NCBI RefSeq assembly: GCF_030445035.2
Contig: NC_080680.1
Span: 116,958,228 to 117,022,227 of the forward strand
Length of the DNA stretch: 64,000 nucleotides
Source: Dasypus novemcinctus
Taxonomy: Eukaryota > Chordata > Mammalia > Cingulata > Dasypodidae
Reading direction: 5' to 3'
Shown: positions 49,001 to 58,000 of the stretch, piece after piece
How the letters are laid out: every line of letters begins with the position of its first letter
Position numbering within the stretch: the first letter of the stretch is position 1
Made by a program: the position numbers and the translations under genes
Notes under the pieces: generated by a model
Told to the model about the DNA's origin: nothing
Seen by the model: only the letters and a program-made list of their open reading frames with translations
The model's database searches: none

Positions 49001-52000
49001 AGTAAAAAGATTTCATTTTCTAATGACTAGAACACTGATAGGGTAAAAGAGAATAAACAGGAATAGATTTACTTAAAATGAATAAGAGAGGCTATAAGAT
49101 TGATGACAAGATATGAGCTACTTAAGGGCTAAGATTATTATTGGTCAACATTAAGTGCCTGTCACATGGTAGTTATTCAAAAGCTAAACTCAATCCTTGG
49201 ATTAATATTAAGATTTTGGAGATAAGCATTTGATCTCTAAGTACTATAAACATAATATTTCTCTTAGATAACTAGGCTGCGAATCCCAAAACCTGGGCCC
49301 TGACTTAGATTCGAACTAAAGACTAGGAATAAAACTCTGGGTTAAATCATCTCAAGCCCACTAAACCCTCTTAGATAGCAGGGGGGTGGGGGGGGGTTGC
49401 GGTGGCGGAGAAAAAAGGTTCTCATCCTATTTCACCACACACAGAACTGTAAGGAGGACAAAATAAAACTTACCTCCACTTAATGTCCCATGAGGATCAA
49501 ATACATCACCTCCTAGAGTTACAGTTCTAGTCATTATTCTTTTATCAAAAGCAACTTTTTTGGCATTATCCATATTGTCACAAACAAATGTTGTTCCAAA
49601 AACAAATTCCATGGCTTTCTGCAGTTCTGGTTTGTATCCAACCAGGGAAAGAGCCACGTGAACATTGTTAGGGCCAACCTAGGGGGGAAAACAGCAGACA
49701 TTCCATAGTACACGTTCTTCCTTTTCTTTCAGAAATTATTATATATATATGTGTGTGTGTGTGTGTATGTATCAGTAAGAACTACCTCATTAGAAATTTA
49801 AGTGCTATATACCTATCACCACAATTCTTTTTGGAGTTTCAAAAAGGTTATAATAAAACTCAGTTTTAAAAAAGAAAATATTACAGATTAAACACTGAAA
49901 CACCTATTGCCAAGTAAAATTTTTAGCTAAGGTATCTGACATTATGAGTTTCTCCCAAGTAGAAACAAATACTAAATCCAAATCCAGAGTGGACTACTGT
50001 GACACTACTTTCTTAAAGTAGAGCAATTCCTGGCTCAATACAATTACATGAAATGTTTTAACTATTAGTAATTTGGTTGTTCCACTGTGAATAATTTTTT
50101 TATTAAAATTAAATGCTAGGACAGCCACTTGTTAAGTTACATAAATAAAAACACAACCACTAATTGAGAGAGTAATATAAGAATAAAAGAATCCCTCAGT
50201 CCTCATTTTGAGCCAAGTGCCTCTTCTTCTTAACCCTTGTTTAAAGTGTCTACCTTTGCCCATCTTATTAGAGGACTAAAGCATCAGTTATGTAGCTCAG
50301 CAGCAGCAGCAGCAGAAATTACAATACAAGTAGCAATAGATAATATATATTCAGCATTATTCTTTGACACAGCAGCTACCAAGCTACCATTTAACATCTG
50401 GCTAAGTGACCTGAGTGTATGTACTTTTGCTGTTGCTTGACATTCCAATTTACTTCTAATACTGAGACTTTTCCTAAGGCTGAAAAGTAGCTTCCCGAGT
50501 CATCTAGGCCCAAAGGAAATTTTTCAGGGTGAAAAAAGTACCAACCCAAACATTATCATTGGAGTACTTTAGACTCGTGTTCCTGCTCCTTACAACATGC
50601 ATACAGATACAACTGCATTTTGAAATCACTTTCATTTAAGGCTTCTCAATTTCAGGAAGGACATTCTACATTCACATTTCCTTTTTTAGGTTGTAAGTAT
50701 ACTTTGGTTTACTGTTGGCAATTGTTAATTACAGGTACATGTCTAGGTTTTGTAAAACCGGCTTTTCAACTCACATATTTAGAATGACTGCTCAATAATA
50801 AACTGCAGTCTCTGCTGCACATTATGATTTCCTTCATGTTTTTACCCAGTGTATACAACCACAATAGTCTTTCAAATGTTATTCCCTGAAACTGAACTCA
50901 ACCTGAACACATGTTTTTTCACTAGTAGGCATACCATTTTAGCTCCAATCCAGCAGCTGACTGGGTATTCCAGTCACTGGCTAAATACGCCCACAAGCTA
51001 GATGGTAATCTCTAGAATAATGATGAATGCTTTCCATGATGGTTGTCAATGTGGGCAGTTTAAGTATGTCTAGCATGAAAGGAAAACAAAAAGCAAAAAA
51101 CTGAAGAATTGGGATAGTAATCTATAAACTCAATTCTAATAACTATTTAGAAATCAAAAATATAACATATAGTACCACCTGATAGTCATGTAACTTGCCT
51201 GAGGTATAAAGACATTATAATACTAGACTTTTAAGTGTCAAAGGGAATTCAAATCTTCTAACATTTCTCTTCTATTGCCACCTAATTTCACAAGAGCCAA
51301 TCCTGGTGTTGTTTCTCTTTTATCTTACTCTTTTTTATGACTACCAACATATTTAAAAATTGTGTGGGTCTGCATATGATGGATGTCCCCAAAAGGTCTT
51401 GTTAATGGCCTCTAATAAAAAAATTTTAATGATACAGATTAAATAAATTAGACTTACAAGATTCTGAGCGATTCTCAGAGTTTCTGGAGCAATACATCTG
51501 GCTGAAATTTTATTGAGTGGAATTATAGTGTATCGACGCTTCAATTCTCCCTTTTCTAGTAGTTTTTTACCAGTGACCTAAAACATCATGAATTTGAAAA
51601 GCATAACATTACTAAAGAAGTCAGAAAAACTTCACATGGAAAGAATGCAGTTTAGGAATCCAGAAAAGGAAAACTTAGTATCTTCTACATTGTATATGTA
51701 AAAATTTAAGACTGATAATATGTATTCTTGGTTCCTGAGTAAGCAAGAGACTTCCTCTGGAATATAGCTATCAAAGAATCATTAACTGGATAGTTTTATT
51801 CTATAAAGACAAGCAAACTTAGAAGAAACTTAAAACATCAATGAAGAAGCCAAAAAAAAAGAACAAAATTTTTATAACAGCACATGATTTTACACGCTAA
51901 ATAGTTACTTTTCAACTTTCTTTAATGGGAATTAATTTACCTCAGTGTCTACTACAACATTGTACAGTCGTTCTCCAGCCACTAATTCTAAAGCTGTGGT

Positions 52001-55000
52001 TGCGGAAGTATCTTTTACATTAATCAGAGAAGCAACAAGTCCTTTGACACAATTTCTATTCCAGTTCTTCTCTGGATCCCTAAAATTAAAAAAAGTCAAG
52101 AAAAATGGATCCTAGATAAGAAAACAGAAGTTTACTAGTCAAGAGGTCTTTCTGATAATCCAGTAAATGACAAAGAGAAGAATCACATACTTTTAACAAT
52201 AAAACACTTAAAAATAGCCCAGACAGCTATTACTTTTTAATAAATGAAAATTTCAGTGTAGATTACCTTTACATTGTAACAAAAAACTGACATTCTAATC
52301 TTTGTAATATACATGGTTACTATAAATGTTCTATTAAAAAACCCATGTATTGGGAAGCGGACTTGGCCCAGTGGTTAGCGCGTCCGTCTACCACATGGGA
52401 GGTCCGCAGTTCAAACCCTGGGCCTCCTTGACCCATGTGGAGTTGGCCCATGCCCATGTGCAGTGCTGATGCGTGCAATGAGTGCTGTGCCACGCAGGGG
52501 TGTCCCCCGCGTAGAGGAGCCCCATGCACAAGGAGTGCACCCCGCAAGGAGAGCCCCCCAGCGGGAAAGAAAGTGCAGCCTGCCTAAGAATGGCGCCACC
52601 CACACGGAGTGCTGACACAGCAAGATGATGCAACAAAAAGAAACAGATTCCAGTGCTGCTGACAACAACAGAAGCAGACAAAGAAGACGACGCAGCAAAT
52701 AGACAGAGAGAACAGACAACCAGGGTGGGGGGAGGGGGTACGGGGAGAGAAATAAATAAATAAATAAATCTTTTTAAAAAATAAAATAAAAAAATTAAAA
52801 AACAATCTGCTCTACAGTACCTTCACATAAAAAAAAAACCCATGTATAAAACAAATTGTCCAATATAAATGTAGATATTAATGATAGTATAATTTTAAAG
52901 AAACTTCGAATTGAAATTAAATTCCCCTTATTTTGGTGGTCTTAATTTAAAATTAGTGGCATCGCTAGCTATTAAATTTCATAAGAATTCCTCCTTCCAA
53001 CCTTTGATACATTTTGATAAATGTCTGAGCAAAAAAAGAAAAATACCAATTAAGGAAAAATAGCTTGTAAATTTTTACACACATATTTTTTTTAGGAGTC
53101 AACAAATTTTTCAGATAGCATCCTGCTTAAATAAAAACATACTTTGGTTATTAACATTCTAATGTTCAAAGTTTAAATTTCTTACTTGTATGCAAACTGA
53201 AGATTGGGAAATCTGGCCAAAAGAGCTTCAAATGTTTCTTTCAGTCTACTGATATCACGAGACAGCTGCCTACGCTTTTCCAACAGGCCTTCCTCCTTGT
53301 TTTCTGAACAGTAAACCAGAAGTAAATGGAAACTAAGTTTTAGAGACTGAAATATTCTACTGTTTTAACGAAAATATTAATAACCCATTTCCAACACATT
53401 ACTAAGAAACAAAACATAAATTCCTGAAAAGCATTAAAACATATATAGCTTTGAAATTTCTATCAAATGTCCAGTACACATTATTTCCAATAACACAATT
53501 TTTATTCCATGAAACAATATACAGATTGAATACATATCAACATAGAAATATACAAATGACATTTTTGTGCTTTTAAGCAGCACTTCAGAGAGGTTAAAGT
53601 AGTAAATTCTTTACACTGAGCTCTCAAAAATTTAAAGGGCTATTTTATAGTTAGATGTTTTTTTACTATAGTCTTTATTTCAGTTAGTTTTTATCAAAAA
53701 CCACTATATCCCGCTGGTTTCATAACATGTCATTAAACGCAAACCTTCATAATTGAGTTTTCTCATTTCAGTTTCAAGTTTTTCTTTAAGTTTCTTCACA
53801 GCTTCTAAAGCTTCTTGATCTTTCCTGTAGCCACTATCCATCTTCTTAACTTCAGCTTGTTTGGTCTTTAACTCTTGTTGGGCATGTTTCAATTTCATCT
53901 GAGCCTAGGAGAGGAAAATGCAAGAACAGATGAAGAATTTGCTAGTAATTAAATGGCCACAGCTTCAGATCGGACATTGAAAAATAACCATTTTGCCTCT
54001 AAGATTATTTCAACAGATCAATCATTTACCAATATTTTCTCCTAAAAAAAAATCTATGCAGAATATAAACATAATCTTAAAATCATTAAATAATTGACAA
54101 TTTAAGTTCATACTTTAATAGTTATAAACTATGATATTAATAGAGCTCAAAAATTCTATTAAAGAATAACGTTTACTGTTGGTTAAATTAAAAAAACATA
54201 ATGGAGGGAGTGAGTGTAGCTCAGTGGCTGAGCACATCCAAGGTTCCAGGTTCAATCTCTGGTACCTCCTAAAAAAAAACAAAAGCACAATAGAAAGCGC
54301 AAATCACAAGTTCAGTGCCTTTCTTTTCCACTTATGTGTGCATATGCCTATTTGTGTGTTTTTTATTTTCTAACAACAATCAAGAATCTGTATTCAGTAA
54401 TGAGAAATAAGAAAGGGAAGCTAAAATAACGGAAATTTATACTAAAGGAATCTGAAACTTAAAATTTGAATAATTAGGAATTAAACAAATGAAGTTTATA
54501 TAATAGAGCACTGCTTCTTAAAATCATGAACTAGTAATCCAATACCAAGATGCATGTATCCTCCTCCTGAAACAGAATGGGTTTATCCCAATTCTCATGA
54601 AAAATAAGTTAATAGAAAATCTGTAAGCTTTAAAGTTTTTTTACTTGATTTCTTATAAATTTTTCAGTGACCATCACCTCTAAATGAAAAAGTAGCAAAT
54701 ATAACAGAAAAAGTTGAATAGGATTAATACACACACATTTATGCAAATATATTTTTAAAGTTGAGTCCACCCTTAAATAAAAGAATCAAAGTGTTCATGT
54801 ATATATTTATATATACATACCTTTGCCTGCAAAAGAACTGTGTTCACAGAATTCTTAGCTGTACTACCTATACAAAATTTGAAAACCATTACAACATACG
54901 ACAGAAGCCACTGAAGATTAAGTCAGAGAAAGGAGACCAATGACGGGAAGGTGGACAAATGGTAGGTAGAGGCTTCTCCTAGGAAGATGCTATGAAGTGT

Positions 55001-58000
55001 CAGAAACAGGTTTTAAAAAATAGGTATGAAAGGTTATAGAAATGGAGAGGAAGGTTTTGTTTCCCTGTTAAAGCTTAAAAGTTTACAAGACCAATAAAAG
55101 CAAATAAAAACCAGCTCAAAAAGATGAGAATAAATTGACTAAAATCCAATACTTCATACAATGCATCAGAACAAAACATTTATTGCACTTATAAAATCAG
55201 TTAACCTATGAAGGTATTTCATGTTTTTCAGCATCTTGATAAACTAATATCATCAATACTTAGAACCAACATATTTGAATTTCATTAAATTAGGTGCTAC
55301 AGAGTGGCAAAAAACGTAAACAAGTTCCTTGACTTTGAACTGATTATTTTCAACATTTTATAGCAACTGCCAAAGTTACATGATATAAAGTAGCTTCTCA
55401 ACACAAATACAATCACATAGTGCTTAATATCTATCTTTACCTGTTTGGCTTCTGTCTGAGCTTTACTTATATCATTTTTACAGGCCATCATTTGACCAGC
55501 AAGAGTTGCTTCTGCTCCATCTTCATTACTTGACAGGCCGGCAGAAACAGCATTGAAGTGCTGCTGTGCAGTAGCCAGAGCTTCAGCATCTTTATTACTC
55601 GCTTCTTGAAGGGCATTCAGTCCACCTGTTATCTTTTTAACCTCTTTTTCCTTTGCTGCTAAAGTTTTAGAGTCCTTTAGGAAAAAGTGTTTCAAATTAG
55701 AAAGTATTATATTTTAAAGACACATCCATTTTCATACATATATATGTTAAACATAGCAATGTGAAGTGGCTTTGATAATAAGGAAAATAATTAATCATAA
55801 CTTTAAATACTGAATTCCCATTTTGAATTTAGCCTCTTGATTTTGGAGATAAGTGAAGGTCTTATCCCGCTGGAAATAGTTTCATTCCATGTTATAGTTG
55901 ATTCTAGGAGATAATCTGAGTTAATGAATAAGTGCAGATTTAAACAAACCCAATGAAGAAACTAAAAATCAGTTTCTAAAATTGTATTAATAGACTAGCC
56001 AGCCTAAACTAGGTTAAAGGTAGAGATTTTATGATTTTATGTGCATGCATATGAAAATACTTTGTAAAATATTAAGGGCCATAAAATTAAGTAATCATGG
56101 GAACCACATTATTAATACCTAACATCTTTTAAATAATAGAGGTAATTGACACTATGCAAGATACCAACACTGAAAGAAAGTAAATAACTAGCTATCTAGT
56201 TTGCATGAAAGTGACAAGAAATTCTTGATTTATTCATGACTAATCATCAAACATCTATTAGGTGCTTACTTTATACCAGGCACTCTTAGACATTAAAGAT
56301 ATAAACCAAAACCCTATCTCAGGAAGCATATATTCCAGGGTGGAAGACACATAATAAGTAACCAAAGCAAGGTAAAGGGACACAAAGTGATGGGGACAAC
56401 TATTTTAGGAAGAATAATGAGGGAAGGCCTTGGTGAGATGACAGCTGAGGGATGGTCTGAAAGAAAAGGAGTGGCCAAGCAAATATGTGGAGGGCACTAT
56501 CCCTGGCAAGCCCTGAGGAACATGTTTGGGTGTTTGAGGAAGTGGCTGGAGCATAGTGCGCAAGTAGTCAGAGCTCCAGGAGTCATATCATTGAAGGTCT
56601 TGTAGGCCATGGTAAAGACTAAGGATTTTATTACACATGGGATTTTGAAACTCATTGAAGGTTTATAAGTACAGAATCAACATGATTCAATTTATGCTTT
56701 AGCTTCTATAATGAACGCAGACTAGTGAGCAGAAAGAAAGTAGGGTGACCAATAAGAATTTGGATATGTCCAGTTTTAGACTTTTTTTATTAATCATCAG
56801 GTAAAACTGTTAATTGCATACTTGGACGAACTGATCTAGAATTGAGGGAGGATATGATGACTTCCCAAACCTAGGTATGGACTGGGAAGGCATCAACATA
56901 CAGATAGTATTTAGAGCTACAGAGCTGGATAAGGAACAAGTGCACACAGACGTAGACCTGAGGGTTAACCCTGGGCATGCTAACACTTACGAGATCAGGA
57001 AGAATAAAGGAATCTAGAAAAGGAGATTAAAAAGAAACAATCAGTGCCATTGTATGAAGCTTACGGATCTGGCAGGATTAAGGCTCATAAGACTTAGAGC
57101 GCCATAAACCTGATACATTTTATCCATTCTTTAGTCAATAGTTATATTTCTGTGCAAAAACATCTAATAGGATAGTATAAAGAAATATTTTGCTTTCATG
57201 AAATTAATTTTTCAGTGAAAAAACAAATATTACGTATTTTCACTGGGAAAAGAGGCTTACCCTTAAGAGAAGTTCCAAAAGCTACTGTCACACATCTACC
57301 CATCTACCTGCATAGGAGACTATATACTTGAGTCCTGTTATAAGGACCTATTCCTGGCTGCTATGCAGGCTACCCCCTCTGCCTTTGCAACAGATTCTAT
57401 TTTGCTCTCATGCTCTCATCTGCTAAGGCACCTTGATCTAGCAATTTCCCCATTTCTCCTGAATCATAAATTTTGCCTTTTCTATTAGATTGTTCTCATT
57501 AATATGCAATCATGTTATTATTTATTCCATCTTAAAATTCTATGTCACTTTCCAGTTCCCCATTTCCCCTTCCTTCCACAGAAAACTTCTCAAAAGTATC
57601 TTCACTTGCTCTTAAATTTTTCTTCTTTTGTTTTGTATTAAACACACTGTAATCAGGATCTCACAGGCCCCTTTTCCCTGAAACAATCTTCAAATGGCCT
57701 CCAGGACACCTTACTGGCCTTGTTTCCTCATATCTTACTAACCGCTTTTTCTTAATCTCTTTGCTTGTTCTTCCTCATATACCCTAATCTCTAAATGTTA
57801 CAGTATTCCAGGATTCAAACCTTAGATCTCTTTCCTTATACATACTCGAAACAATTGGTAATCTTATCTTTATGCATCATCTACACATTGATGACACTCA
57901 AATTTATATCTTTAGCTTGGATTCAATATGCATATATTCAACTACCTTGTCACCATCTCCATTCAGATGCTACAGGGACCTCAAGCCTACTATATTCAAT

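Larger units (their letters stand above)
47440..49473 (-). other. SMC2: SMC2 intron 8
   Basis: It contains an LTR-like repeat (47650-48000), a MIR (48358-48555), a MER5A-like element (48620-48750) and the G-rich tract at 49380-49408. Otherwise AT-rich. Confidence 0.7.
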
